Source: an uncultured Acidimicrobiaceae bacterium (GTDB lineage Bacteria > Actinomycetota > Acidimicrobiia > Spongiisociales > UBA5794). From it: 32,803 bases of DNA. Both the position numbers and the translations under genes were made by a program. The DNA lies in NCBI GenBank assembly GCA_947258375.1, contig CAMYIJ010000031.1:1-32803 (forward strand), given 5' to 3'. Below, one piece after another: positions 8,024-16,728 of this stretch. Below the pieces are notes generated by a model that worked only from the letters and a program-made list of their open reading frames with translations, was not told the DNA's origin and made no database searches. Each line of letters starts with the position of its first letter. Within the stretch, counting starts at the first letter, position 1.

Positions 8024-8770
8024 ATGACCGACAGGACCGACGGCTCGGAGCCGGGTCTTAGCAGCGAGGATCTGATCAGGCAGGCGCGTATGCCCTACGA
8101 ACCGCCCGCCGCCGAGACGCACTCGACGGGCACCACAATCGAGTCGAACGATTACCCGGCGCCGGCTACAGAGCCCGCGATCGAAAGCTACACGCCTGAA
8201 ACCTACGCGCCCCAACCTGATCCGGTGTCGCGTCCTGCCGATGGACTCGGTGGCGACCCTATCCAGCCCGCTCCCTGGGACGGCGGACCCCAGCAGGCCG
8301 TCCAACCATCGATCTTCCAGCGCTACGGCAAGCTCATGCTCTTCGGCGCGATCGGTCTCGGGGTTATCCTCTTCGGTGTGCTGGACAAGACCAAGAACGT
8401 TGAGGATCTTGCGGTCGGCGACTGCCTGCTGATGCCGGCCGAGGGCACATTCTTCTCCGTCGAATCGACTGATTGCGCCGCCGATCACCAGCTAGAGGTC
8501 TTTGCCCTCGTGACCGTACCGGGCGACGAGGATGCGCCGTATCCCGGTGATGAACTCCTCTGGGTGTCCACTTTTGAGGAGTGCCTACTGCACTTCGAGC
8601 GGTACGTTGGCGTCGGGTACGAGCAATCGGTCTTGGATATCGATCCTTTCCTGCCTACACCGGAAGGATGGGCGGATGACGACCGCGGGGCGACCTGCAC
8701 GCTTGCCCGGTACAGCGCGAGCGGCCAGGCCCAGACCACCACAAGTTCGGCCCGCGGATCTGGTCAGTGA
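8024..8770 (+). CDS. Single-pass membrane protein with Septum_form-like domain
   Basis: A 248-aa protein. Residues ~1-103 are a Pro/Glu/Thr-rich, probably disordered cytoplasmic region. One membrane helix follows (KLMLFGAIGLGVILFGVL, ~104-122). The external part has VEDLAVGDCLLMPAEG, CAADHQLEVFALVTVPG, FEECL and ATCTLA. The spacing of GDC, the Cys-x-x-x-His-x-x-Glu-Val segment and the later Cys residues resembles the Septum_form family (PF13845-like), a common actinobacterial extracytoplasmic domain of poorly known function. The start is ATG 8024, just after AGGGGG. The frame is open back to 7814, but that part overlaps the divergent glycosylase. A role in division is suggested only by the family name. 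Confidence 0.72.
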   Translation: MTDRTDGSEPGLSSEDLIRQARMPYEPPAAETHSTGTTIESNDYPAPATEPAIESYTPETYAPQPDPVSRPADGLGGDPIQPAPWDGGPQQAVQPSIFQRYGKLMLFGAIGLGVILFGVLDKTKNVEDLAVGDCLLMPAEGTFFSVESTDCAADHQLEVFALVTVPGDEDAPYPGDELLWVSTFEECLLHFERYVGVGYEQSVLDIDPFLPTPEGWADDDRGATCTLARYSASGQAQTTTSSARGSGQ

Positions 8771-8771
8771 C

Positions 8772-9563
8772 GTGAGCGGAAGCGGCGGCGCCCTCTACCA
8801 CCAATTGGGGCCCGACCGCTTCCTTGCTTCCGAACTCACCGCAGGCCCGTGGGCGGCGGATGCCCAGCACGGGGCCCCGGTCGGTGCGCTGCTGCTTCAT
8901 TGCATTCAGCAGGCGGCCGGAACAGATGGCGGACCGTTCGCCCGGGTCACCGTTGAGTTGCTCAGGCCCGTGCCCGTCACCGAATTGCACGTCGTCGCCG
9001 GTGTGAGGCGGCCAGGGAAACGAGTCCAGATGTTCGCAGCTGAGATGATTCACGGAGACAAGCCAGTGGCAGCGGCCACCGCGTGGAGCATCAACGGAGA
9101 CGCCCGCGACGTGCCGGGCAGCGAACGCCCGGTTCCGCCGCTGCCGACGACGTCGGGGAACGGTCTAGTCGTTCCGGAGTTCTCCGGGCGCGGCTTCCAC
9201 AGCCAGGCTGTGGAGATCGATTTCGTGTCGGGGCATTTCACAGAACCGGGGCCCGCCACCGCCTGGGTGCGGTTTCATCGCACCGTTGTCGACGATCATC
9301 CCGTGACCCCCGCCCAACGGGCCTTGATCGCCGCGGACTTCGGCAACGGCACTTCCAGCACCGTGAGCCCGAAGGACACGACGTTCATCAACGCCGACCT
9401 CACGCTCTATCTGAGCCGAACGCCCCGCAGCGACTGGATCGCCATAGAAAGCACGACCTACACCGGCGGCGAGGGCTACGGGTTCGCCGAATCGGTCGTG
9501 TTCGACGAGAGCGGAGTAGTCGGTCGATCGGTCCAGGCGCTGCTGTTCCAGCGCCGCGGCTGA
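8772..9563 (+). CDS. TesB-like (double-hotdog) acyl-CoA thioesterase family protein
   Basis: A ~263-aa protein with two hotdog-like halves. The first contains GPWAADAQHGAPVGALLLH, FARVTVELLRPVPV and GKRVQMFAAEM. The second contains TAWVRFHRTVVDD, AADFGNGTSSTVSP and FINADLTLYLSRTP. HGAPVGALLLH and FINADLTLYL are typical of actinobacterial 4HBT_3/TesB-like proteins that hydrolyse acyl-CoA thioesters. The native substrate is unknown. The start is GTG 8772, one base after the previous stop. The longer upstream frame from 8532 overlaps the membrane protein and is rejected. Coupling to the membrane-protein gene may be only genomic compactness. Confidence 0.78.
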   Translation: MSGSGGALYHQLGPDRFLASELTAGPWAADAQHGAPVGALLLHCIQQAAGTDGGPFARVTVELLRPVPVTELHVVAGVRRPGKRVQMFAAEMIHGDKPVAAATAWSINGDARDVPGSERPVPPLPTTSGNGLVVPEFSGRGFHSQAVEIDFVSGHFTEPGPATAWVRFHRTVVDDHPVTPAQRALIAADFGNGTSSTVSPKDTTFINADLTLYLSRTPRSDWIAIESTTYTGGEGYGFAESVVFDESGVVGRSVQALLFQRRG

Positions 9564-9603
9564 CGGCTCGATCAATCGCGCGGCGGTCCACTAGCGTTGC
9601 TGT

Positions 9604-11898
9604 ATGCGTCACACATTCACATTCGGGTTTGCCATGCTGCTCGCCGTCCTTCTCATGCCGGCGGCCGTGGCTCAAGAAACCGACGTCAATTTCGACTGCG
9701 GGGAGTACGCGGGTGTTGTTTGCGCCGGCTACTTCACGGATGCCGCCGGCATCGTGGATGACGACCAGCGTGTTGAAGATGCTGTCGCCAGGGTCGTGAC
9801 GCGCCACGGCAACCAGATCGCGGTCGTAACCATCACCGACAGCTCACCGGATCCCGATACGGACAGCCCGGCCGAGTTCGCCCAAGAACTTGCCAACGAA
9901 TGGGAAATCGGCGGCCCGGACCAGGACGGTGTCGTTGTGCTCGTCGATATCACGGCGCGGCGTACCGAAGTGCGCACGGGAGACGGACTCACCCTCAACG
10001 CGGAACGGATCGCCGGTGCCGGCAACAGCTTCTTCGGAGTCGGCGACTTCGAAGGGGGCCTGGTGGCGATCGTGGGCAGCCTGGAGCAAGGCCTCGACGC
10101 CGAGGCCGAGGGAATCACTTCGGCGCCGCTGCCGGAGGGCGACAGCGGGCGCAGCTACGTCGGCTGGATCCTGGGAGCGGCAGCCCTCGGAGGCGGCGGT
10201 GTCATCGTCGCCCGAACCCGCAAGCGCCGCCAGGACGAGAGGCTCGAGCTGCGCTCCGGGCTGGTCGACGATCAGCTCGACAAGCTCGACGTGCCGGGGC
10301 ACGAGCTTCCGCAGCTCGCTGAGTACACCATCGCCCCGCCTGATGATCGTGTCGCCGACGTCTCGACGAATGATGCAATCGATGCGATGCGGGCCATTGG
10401 TGCCGGCGGGCGACCGGATGACGACGCCATACCTGCGTTGCGGGTCGCCGAGCTCGTCGCCATCATCGATCGTGATCGCCTGCTGTCCGACGTTCAGATT
10501 CCGCTCGAATTGGCCGCATCGGATGAACGCGACATTCTCGAAAAGGCGGTTCAGGATGCCGCCCGTGATGCCCAGGACGGTGGAATCAGCGAGAAGCAGT
10601 TCGAGGTCAACCTCCAGGAGCTGGCGCGGCTTGTCGCATCCCTCCGACCGCACCGGCTTGCCGCCGATCGGAAACGATTCGGCCGCGCAATGAGCGACCG
10701 GGCTGTCGACACTGCCCACGGGGCGGCGTCACTCACCGATAGTGCCGATCGGTTTCTCGAGGCGGCCCCGGCCTTCGACCGCACCGCCGGCCTCTCTGAA
10801 AGCCTGGCTGAGATGGCCGAGGTCTACGACAACGCCGTTGACAAGACGGCGCGGCTCGAGCAGTTGATGGAACGACTCCCCGAATCAACCGCCCGCCCCG
10901 CCGTGGCGGCCGCCCTGGCGGACGTCAGCGACGACCTAGACGCCTCGGTGGAGGATTACGAGATACTGCGGGACAAGCTGGAGAGAGAGGGGACCGCCCT
11001 CGATGCCGACGGGCTCGACGTCCCGGCCGTCGCCGCCCTTCTGTTAATGAACCACGACGAAACGAACGTCGGCGACTTTGTCGCGGCATACAACTCCAAC
11101 CGGGGCCGGGGAATCGACCCGGGCGAGTCTGTCGAGCTGGCGCTTGCCGGGCTGCGCCACCCGTCGGATATCAAGCTGGTGCGCGCTGAGGCGTCCCGGC
11201 TCGGCCTTCCGGTGTCGATCACGACGGCTCTGCTGCGGCGGCGTGACGACGGCCCTGAGGTGTACGAACAACTGGTACGCGAGCTGGCCGGTCAGGGAAT
11301 CGAAGATGAGACCCGGCGCACGATCGCCGGAATCCTGGCCGTGTCGCTGGAGCCGGCCCAGGCAACTCAAGCCTGGCTGGCCGCCCGCAAGGCGCTCGCC
11401 GATCTCGGGCTCGAGGGCTCTTACGCGGATGTTGCCGCGGCCTTTGGGGCTTCTGACTATCGCGGCCCCCGCCGCTTTGCCCTAGCGTACGCAGCGCAGC
11501 GGCAGGCGCTGGCGCGCAGCAAAGTCGACGGGGCGGATCGGTTCGCCCCGGAGCTCGCTCATGACGGCACCCGGTACCAGACCGACAGCTGGACCCGAGA
11601 TCGGATTCCCCCCGGCCTCTACGACTTCGACCCCTTCACTCTCCTGTACTACCACTGGGTCATCACCAGGGGCAATCACGGGTCGCTGGGCTGGGAGCCG
11701 GTCTATCGCGATCAATCGTGGTCCGGGGACCGGAACTCCTGGTGGGGCGAGGCCTTCAGCGGCTGGGGCGGCGGTGGCGGCTTCAGCGGCGGTGGTGGCG
11801 GCTCCTCGTGGGGTGGCGGCAGCTGGGGCGGCGGCGGTTTCGGTGGCTGGGGCGGCGGAGGCGGTTTCAGCGGCGGTGGTGGCGGCTCGAGCTGGTGA
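9604..11898 (+). CDS. TPM-domain membrane protein with Gly/Ser/Trp-rich tail
   Basis: A 764-aa protein. Residues 1-23 form a Sec signal peptide (cut near AVA-QE). Residues ~30-165 resemble a TPM domain (AVARVVTRHGNQIAVVTITD, PDQDGVVVLVDITARRTEV, GDGLTLNAERI), exposed outside the membrane. A single helix (~186-205) is followed by basic ARTRKRRQ, so most of the rest is cytoplasmic. Residues ~210-640 are Ala/Leu/Glu-rich and helical. The last ~45 residues contain GWGGGGGFSGGGGGSSW twice, encoded by 51-bp direct repeats. TPM proteins have been linked to phosphatase activity or membrane-protein quality control. Nothing here proves either. Its stop overlaps the methyltransferase start as GTGA. Confidence 0.8.
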   Translation: MRHTFTFGFAMLLAVLLMPAAVAQETDVNFDCGEYAGVVCAGYFTDAAGIVDDDQRVEDAVARVVTRHGNQIAVVTITDSSPDPDTDSPAEFAQELANEWEIGGPDQDGVVVLVDITARRTEVRTGDGLTLNAERIAGAGNSFFGVGDFEGGLVAIVGSLEQGLDAEAEGITSAPLPEGDSGRSYVGWILGAAALGGGGVIVARTRKRRQDERLELRSGLVDDQLDKLDVPGHELPQLAEYTIAPPDDRVADVSTNDAIDAMRAIGAGGRPDDDAIPALRVAELVAIIDRDRLLSDVQIPLELAASDERDILEKAVQDAARDAQDGGISEKQFEVNLQELARLVASLRPHRLAADRKRFGRAMSDRAVDTAHGAASLTDSADRFLEAAPAFDRTAGLSESLAEMAEVYDNAVDKTARLEQLMERLPESTARPAVAAALADVSDDLDASVEDYEILRDKLEREGTALDADGLDVPAVAALLLMNHDETNVGDFVAAYNSNRGRGIDPGESVELALAGLRHPSDIKLVRAEASRLGLPVSITTALLRRRDDGPEVYEQLVRELAGQGIEDETRRTIAGILAVSLEPAQATQAWLAARKALADLGLEGSYADVAAAFGASDYRGPRRFALAYAAQRQALARSKVDGADRFAPELAHDGTRYQTDSWTRDRIPPGLYDFDPFTLLYYHWVITRGNHGSLGWEPVYRDQSWSGDRNSWWGEAFSGWGGGGGFSGGGGGSSWGGGSWGGGGFGGWGGGGGFSGGGGGSSW
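11761..11895 (+). repeat. Tandem duplication encoding the Gly-rich tail
   Basis: Two 51-bp direct copies (11761-11811 and 11845-11895) encode the same 17 residues with only synonymous-type differences. They are separated by 33 bp encoding more Gly/Ser/Trp/Phe. The pattern suggests an internal duplication and could vary in length between strains. Confidence 0.9.
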
Positions 11899-12692
11899 GC
11901 CCTCCTGAAGTCCGCCGCATCGAGTCGACGAGCAACCCGGCGATCAGACGATGGCGCGAGCTGCACAAGCGACGAGAACGCGATCGCCAGGCGCTCTGCA
12001 TCATCGAGGGCGCCCGCGAGGCGAGCCGCGCCCTCGAGGCCCATGTCGAATTCGAATCGGTCCTGGTCGGTGACAAGGCGGCTCGCTCCGAGGTTGAGCT
12101 GGCAGACGAGCTCAGCCGGCGCGGGGCACGTCGCTATGAAGTCGGTCAAGCCGCTATGAGCAAGGTCTCGGCGCGGGCGCACGCCGCCGGCATCATCGGG
12201 GTCGCCCACTCCCCCACCTTCACGCTCGAACGCCTCTCGCTGAGCGATGCGCCGCTGCTCCTGATCGCAGACGCGCTCGAGAAACCGGGCAACGTCGGCG
12301 CGATGATCCGCAGCGCCGACGGTGCCGGGGCCGATGGCGTCGTCGTGTCCGATGCGGCTACCGACCTGGTCAACCCGAATGTCATCCGGGCATCTCAGGG
12401 CGCCGTGTTCTCTGGCGCGATCGGCGCGGAGTCGGGCGAGAACGTTGTCGGGTGGCTGGCCTCCCGCCAGATCCCGGCAGTGGCTGCGACCGCCGCGGCG
12501 GCAACGTTGTTGTGGGATTTCGACTTCACGGGCCCCATCGCGATCGTCATCGGAAGCGAGCACGCCGGCCTCTCGGCACCGTGGCGCGCCATCCCCCATG
12601 TCGCCATCCCCATGCACGGCCGAGGCGACAGCCTCAACGCCTCCACCGCCGCCGCCCTCCTCCTCTACGAGGCCCTCCGCCAAAGACGCTGA
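11895..12692 (+). CDS. SpoU/TrmH-family RNA 2'-O-methyltransferase
   Basis: A ~265-aa SPOUT-class enzyme. The N-terminal ~100 residues form a substrate-binding domain (IESTSNPAIRRWRELHKRRE, then IIEGAREASRAL). The catalytic domain has the three SPOUT motifs: EKPGNVGAMIRSADGAGADG (motif 1), IVIGSEHAGLS (motif 2) and HVAIPMHGRGDSLNASTAAA (motif 3). These form the knotted SAM-binding site and include the Asn and Arg usual in 2'-O-methyltransferases. The layout resembles rRNA enzymes of the RlmB/TsnR type. The target nucleotide cannot be assigned. The start is GTG 11895, overlapping the TPM gene stop by 4 nt. Hairpins follow its stop. Confidence 0.9.
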   Translation: MSPPEVRRIESTSNPAIRRWRELHKRRERDRQALCIIEGAREASRALEAHVEFESVLVGDKAARSEVELADELSRRGARRYEVGQAAMSKVSARAHAAGIIGVAHSPTFTLERLSLSDAPLLLIADALEKPGNVGAMIRSADGAGADGVVVSDAATDLVNPNVIRASQGAVFSGAIGAESGENVVGWLASRQIPAVAATAAAATLLWDFDFTGPIAIVIGSEHAGLSAPWRAIPHVAIPMHGRGDSLNASTAAALLLYEALRQRR

Positions 12693-12702
12693 GGGCGGAG
12701 GA

Positions 12703-12730
12703 GGAAGCTAGGACAGTCCGGACAGCTTCC
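12703..12730 (+). terminator. Weak terminator-like hairpin after the rRNA methyltransferase
   Basis: GGAAGCT (12703-12709) pairs with AGCTTCC (12724-12730), and the loop itself contains the palindrome GTCCGGAC (12716-12723). It lies 11 bp after the stop codon. No T-tract follows. Confidence 0.45.
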
Positions 12731-12769
12731 CCCGCGTACGCACCAGAGGCTGGTCCCGCGCCCCCGCTT

Positions 12770-12808
12770 GGAGTTGCGTAGCAACTCCCAAGGAACCCGA
12801 AGGGTTCC
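12770..12808. repeat. Two tandem perfect hairpins
   Basis: GGAGTTGC (12770-12777) pairs with GCAACTCC (12781-12788) around GTA. Immediately after, GGAACCC (12792-12798) pairs with GGGTTCC (12802-12808) around GAA. Two compact hairpins with 3-nt loops in one C-rich gap resemble an intergenic repeat unit. They could also act as an RNA-stability or termination structure. Confidence 0.6.
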
Positions 12809-12904
12809 CGCCCCCCTCGGCTCCTCGTGCCTCGTCGCCCCTCCCCCCAGACGTCGCCCGCCGAAGACAGCGTGCGACGGGGGGAGAGACACGAAGTCCT
12901 ATCC

Positions 12905-12933
12905 TTGATCGAACATATGTTCGATGCTACGTT
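12905..12933 (+). promoter_or_regulatory. Sigma70-type promoter containing a LexA-type SOS box
   Basis: ATCGAACATATGTTCGAT (12908-12925) is a perfect 18-bp palindrome that matches the GAAC-N4-GTTC SOS-box form of Gram-positive LexA. TTGATC (12905-12910) and TACGTT (12928-12933) are spaced 17 bp and fit -35 and -10 elements, so bound LexA would cover the promoter spacer. The downstream gene is a nuclease, which fits DNA-damage control. Confidence 0.85.
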
Positions 12934-12961
12934 TGGGCGCCCGACGAGAGGCCACTTCCCG

Positions 12962-14593
12962 ATGCTGGGCCAGAGATCGTTTGCGGATCTGGGCACGCCG
13001 CTTTACGACGTCACATTCGTAATCCTCGATCTGGAGACCACCGGTGCCACTGCCGCCAGCTGCGAAATCACCGAGATCGGAGCGGTGAAGTACCGCGGCG
13101 GTGAGCTCCTGGGTACCTTTCAGTCGCTCGTCAATCCCGGGACGCCGATCCCGCCGACGATCACAGTGCTCACCGGGATCACCCAGGCGATGGTGATAGA
13201 CGCTCCCAAGATCGACGAGTGTATGGCATCGCTCCTCGAATTCGTCGGTGGTGCCGTCATCGTGGGTCACAACATCCGCTTCGACATGTCCTTCCTCAAC
13301 GCGGCAGCCACTCGTCTTGGCTACGGCAAGCTCCCCAACCGCACCGTCGACACTCTTGGCCTCGCCCGCCGGCTCGTCCAGACCGAGGTGCGCAACCTCA
13401 GGCTGTCCAGCCTCGCCGCCCACTTCCGCTCGCCCACCAAGCCAAACCACCGGGCGCTCGAGGACGCCAGGGCTACGGCTCATGTCTTCTTCGAGCTGCT
13501 GGAGCGAGCCGGCAGCGTCGGCGCCACCTATCTCGAGGATCTGTTGCGGCTGACCACCGCCAGGGGACGGCCGCATTACGACAAGCTCAACCTCACGGAT
13601 CGCCTGCCCCGGCTCCCCGGGGTCTACCTGTTCCACGATGTCGACGACAACGTCATCTATGTCGGGAAGGCCAAGAACCTCAGGTCCCGCGTACGTTCGT
13701 ACTTCTACGGCGACACCCGCCGCAGCGTCACGACCATGCTGCGCAACCTCGCCCGGATCGACCACCGGGTGTGCCCCACAGAGTTGGAGGCCGAGATCAC
13801 CGAGCTGCGCCTCATCCACGCAATGGCTCCACGCTACAACCGGAGATCACGCCCACCGAAGTCGACAAGCTGGCTCAAGCTCACGGCAGAGCGCTACCCG
13901 CGGCTCTCGATAGTGCGCACCTACCGCGACGACGGTGGCACCTATCTGGGCCCATTTCGATCCAAAAAGGCCGCCGAGACGGTGATGACGGCGATCTGGG
14001 ATGCGGTGCCGATTCGTCGTTGCAGAGGTGGACCGGGCAAGCCCAGAAGCGGGGCGTGCAACTACGCCCAGCTGGGCATTGCCATGTGTCCGTGCGGCGG
14101 CGATATCGACGAGGTCCGCTACGCCGCAGTGTGCGAGGACGTGCGGGCCGGAATCGCCAGCGACCCGGAACGCCTGCTGGCACCTCTCGCCGACCGCATG
14201 AAATCCCGGGCCCGCGAGCAGCGCTTCGAGGACGCCGCACTTGCCCGTGATCGGTTCCAGGCCTTGGCCGCCAGTCTCAACAGGCGGCGTCATTGGCAAA
14301 GCCTGCAGGCGGCAGGACGACTATGGGTCGAAGACCGTGAAGGTGACAGCGCCTTCATCGATCAGGGGCGCCTGGTGTCCAGCTGGAAGGCCGGAGACGG
14401 CTCCCCGCTGCTCAACATCACCGACGGCGATGAGCTCGATCCGACCCAGGTACCGACATCGGTGGCGCTCCAGGAGGAAGTCCAGCTCGTGTGGCGCTGG
14501 ATCAACCGCCCCGGGGCGAGAGTCGTCGATACAAGATCCCCATTCGCTTCTCCCCCGCGTCCCGTGCCCTCCCTGGAGGCGCTCGCGGGTTGA
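12962..14593 (+). CDS. DEDDh exonuclease fused to a UvrC/Cho-like GIY-YIG nuclease
   Basis: A ~543-aa fusion. Residues ~17-190 are a DnaQ-type 3'-5' exonuclease with D23 and E25 (LDLETTG), D108 (GHNIRFDMSF) and H163/D168 (HRALEDA), a complete DEDDh set. Residues ~215-300 are a GIY-YIG nuclease (G220-V-Y222, then Y233-V-G235, and GKAKNLRSRVRSYF) as in UvrC and Cho. A UvrB-binding-like segment follows (SRAREQRFEDAALARDRFQA). The UvrC RNase H-like and HhH parts are absent. Upstream Met codons are open, but ATG 12917 lies inside the SOS box, so ATG 12962 with GAGAGG 10 nt upstream is chosen. Likely role: damage-inducible excision repair. Mycobacterial Rv2191 is, from memory, of similar build. Confidence 0.9.
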   Translation: MLGQRSFADLGTPLYDVTFVILDLETTGATAASCEITEIGAVKYRGGELLGTFQSLVNPGTPIPPTITVLTGITQAMVIDAPKIDECMASLLEFVGGAVIVGHNIRFDMSFLNAAATRLGYGKLPNRTVDTLGLARRLVQTEVRNLRLSSLAAHFRSPTKPNHRALEDARATAHVFFELLERAGSVGATYLEDLLRLTTARGRPHYDKLNLTDRLPRLPGVYLFHDVDDNVIYVGKAKNLRSRVRSYFYGDTRRSVTTMLRNLARIDHRVCPTELEAEITELRLIHAMAPRYNRRSRPPKSTSWLKLTAERYPRLSIVRTYRDDGGTYLGPFRSKKAAETVMTAIWDAVPIRRCRGGPGKPRSGACNYAQLGIAMCPCGGDIDEVRYAAVCEDVRAGIASDPERLLAPLADRMKSRAREQRFEDAALARDRFQALAASLNRRRHWQSLQAAGRLWVEDREGDSAFIDQGRLVSSWKAGDGSPLLNITDGDELDPTQVPTSVALQEEVQLVWRWINRPGARVVDTRSPFASPPRPVPSLEALAG

Positions 14594-14611
14594 GTCGCTA
14601 GCCTCAGCCGC

Positions 14612-16615
14612 ATGAAGTTCATCGTCCGCCAGGGAACCGATCCCCAAGCCAGAGCCGATTCCGCCCTTCTCACCGCAATGGGCCTCCCCGGGGGTGGCGT
14701 CATCTCGATTGGTCGCACCCATGTCCTCGTTGTGCCCGGCGACGTGGCGACCACCAACACCATCACGCTGGGCGATCGAGCCCGGCTCAACGGCGGCCTC
14801 GGCATCGGAGACTCCGTCGATGCGAAGCGAGCCATTCTCCCCGAGGCCAAGCGAGTCGTGGTCGGCGGCACCGACGTGAAGCTCGACGCGCGCCACCTGG
14901 CGCGGTCCCTGCAGGGCAACCCGGTCACCGTCGGCGATACGGTTGTGGTTCACACTTCCTATGGCGCCGGTGCCGAATCCCGGGATGTCGAACTGCGGGT
15001 GATTTCCATGGAGCCGGGGCCTGCCGGCGTTGTCGGCAGCTCCACCGTCGTTCACGAGGAAGGAGAGATTCCACCCGACGTCATTGCCCACCCCACCGGA
15101 CACCCCGGCGGCGAGAGCCCCACAACGGCAGCCGCGCTCCTCGCCGGCCTCGACACGGAGCTGGAAACCCTCACGGGGTGGCTGTCGCTGCTCACCAGCC
15201 CGAGTGACCTCACCGGGGCCTGGAACCTGCCGAAGGTCGCCGGCGTACTGCTCGAAGGGCCCACCGGCAGCGGCAAATCCGAACTCGTAGCCGCGGCTGC
15301 CGACACCGCCCGCGCCACCGTTGTGGAGATCTCTCTGGAGCTCGTCTTCAAGCCCGACAAGCTGCTGGAACGCCTCGAGAGGGCGGTGTCGACCACGACC
15401 GGACCGGCCGTGATCTTCGTCGACCGGCTGGACTCCGTAGCCGGCGACGACGCCATGTTCCGCAACCAGGTGACGGCCATCCTGCGGTGGTTCCTCGATG
15501 CTGTGTCCGACAAGCCCCGCGTGGCAACCGTGCTGGCCATCTCATCGGTGGCCAAGTTGTCGCCGACCATCACCAGCTCGAAGCTGGTACCGCGCACGCT
15601 GTCGATCCCGCCTCCCGACCTGAATCGGCGCGGCCTCCTGTTCGAAGCCGCTCTATCGGCCGTTCCCACAGAGGATCTCGACTACGAGCGCCTTGCCTCC
15701 CGGACCGCGGGCTTCTCGGGCGCCGACATCCTCGCTGCGGTAGTGAGCGCCTCGGCGCTGATTGCTCCTACGGGCAAGCCGCTGACCGACGAGCTGCTTG
15801 ATCGGGCGATTCGGGACACAACGCCGTCGCTCGGCACCGCTTCGCTCGGCGAGCTGCCGACCTACGGATTCGAGCGGGTCGCCAACCTCGAGGAGGTCAA
15901 GCAGCGCCTCACCGAAGCCGTGATCTGGCAGATGCAGGAGCCGGAGCGCTTTGAGCGCCTCGGCATCGAGCCCCCGCGGGGACTGCTGCTGTACGGACCT
16001 CCCGGTACGGGCAAGACCTTCGTGACCCGCGCTCTCGCTCACGAATCGGGGGCAGCATTCTTCACGATCAAGGGTGCCGAACTGCTCGACAAGTTCGTCG
16101 GCGAGTCCGAGCGGGCCGTACGGGAGGTTTTTGCCAGGGCGCGGGCAGTCGCTCCGGCGATACTGTTCTTCGACGAGGTCGACGCACTGGCTCCTACCCG
16201 CGGCAATTCGACCAACTCGGTCACCGATTCCGTTGTCGCGGCACTCCTCACCGAAATGGACGGTGTGTCCGACCGCGGAGATGTGTTCGTGATTGGCGCG
16301 ACCAATCGCCGCGACCTCGTCGATGCCGCCCTACTGCGGCCGGGACGCCTCGAGACCCACCTCTACCTGGGCCTGCCCCCGACGGAGTCGCGCCGTGCAT
16401 TCTTCAGCATCCAGGACATCCCTTTCGCCGAGGACGTCGACACCGAGCACTACATCGAGGCTACCGAGGGCCTGTCGTTCGCCGACCTGAGCGGCATGCT
16501 GCGCGAAGCGGCCCTCCAGGCGCTGCGACGGGACTCGACCGCCATCGAAGTGACCAAGGCCGACATGGACTTCGCCCTCGACCGCTACACAAACGAACCC
16601 GGGATCGACGACTAG
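14612..16615 (+). CDS. CDC48/p97-like AAA ATPase with degenerate first ring
   Basis: A 667-aa protein. Residues ~1-150 resemble the beta-barrel N-domain of CDC48 proteins. D1 (~195-400) has Walker A GPTGSGKS, but its Walker B reads VIFVDRLD, with Arg272 where the catalytic Glu is expected, and the sensor-1 Asn is not evident (LAISSV). D2 (~425-655) is canonical: GPPGTGKT, LFFDEVDAL (D521-E522), FVIGATNRRDLVD and LLRPGRLE. D2 is therefore predicted to hydrolyse ATP while D1 may only bind it. CDC48-type machines unfold proteins or take complexes apart. Substrates are unknown. It starts 18 nt after the nuclease stop and may share the SOS-type promoter. Mycobacterial Rv0435c is a remembered relative. 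Confidence 0.9.
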   Translation: MKFIVRQGTDPQARADSALLTAMGLPGGGVISIGRTHVLVVPGDVATTNTITLGDRARLNGGLGIGDSVDAKRAILPEAKRVVVGGTDVKLDARHLARSLQGNPVTVGDTVVVHTSYGAGAESRDVELRVISMEPGPAGVVGSSTVVHEEGEIPPDVIAHPTGHPGGESPTTAAALLAGLDTELETLTGWLSLLTSPSDLTGAWNLPKVAGVLLEGPTGSGKSELVAAAADTARATVVEISLELVFKPDKLLERLERAVSTTTGPAVIFVDRLDSVAGDDAMFRNQVTAILRWFLDAVSDKPRVATVLAISSVAKLSPTITSSKLVPRTLSIPPPDLNRRGLLFEAALSAVPTEDLDYERLASRTAGFSGADILAAVVSASALIAPTGKPLTDELLDRAIRDTTPSLGTASLGELPTYGFERVANLEEVKQRLTEAVIWQMQEPERFERLGIEPPRGLLLYGPPGTGKTFVTRALAHESGAAFFTIKGAELLDKFVGESERAVREVFARARAVAPAILFFDEVDALAPTRGNSTNSVTDSVVAALLTEMDGVSDRGDVFVIGATNRRDLVDAALLRPGRLETHLYLGLPPTESRRAFFSIQDIPFAEDVDTEHYIEATEGLSFADLSGMLREAALQALRRDSTAIEVTKADMDFALDRYTNEPGIDD

Positions 16616-16728
16616 ACGCCCGAGCCAGTTCGGGCCGGGCTGCTCCGGCCGCCTTCCGAAGCGCCGCGTGCCGTGGCCGCAGTGAGGAACCCGTTTCGTC
16701 GAACCACAAGGTGTCGCAGAGCTGCTAG

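Noticed and set aside
7928..8488. N-terminal extension of the glycosylase frame to 485 residues
   Set aside because: It is antisense to the Septum_form membrane-protein gene, is Arg-rich low-complexity shadow sequence, and adds no family similarity.
12827..12961. Longer N-terminus for the exonuclease fusion (Met at 12827 or 12917)
   Set aside because: The region contains the promoter and SOS box, and the ATG at 12917 is part of the palindrome. Family similarity starts after 12962.
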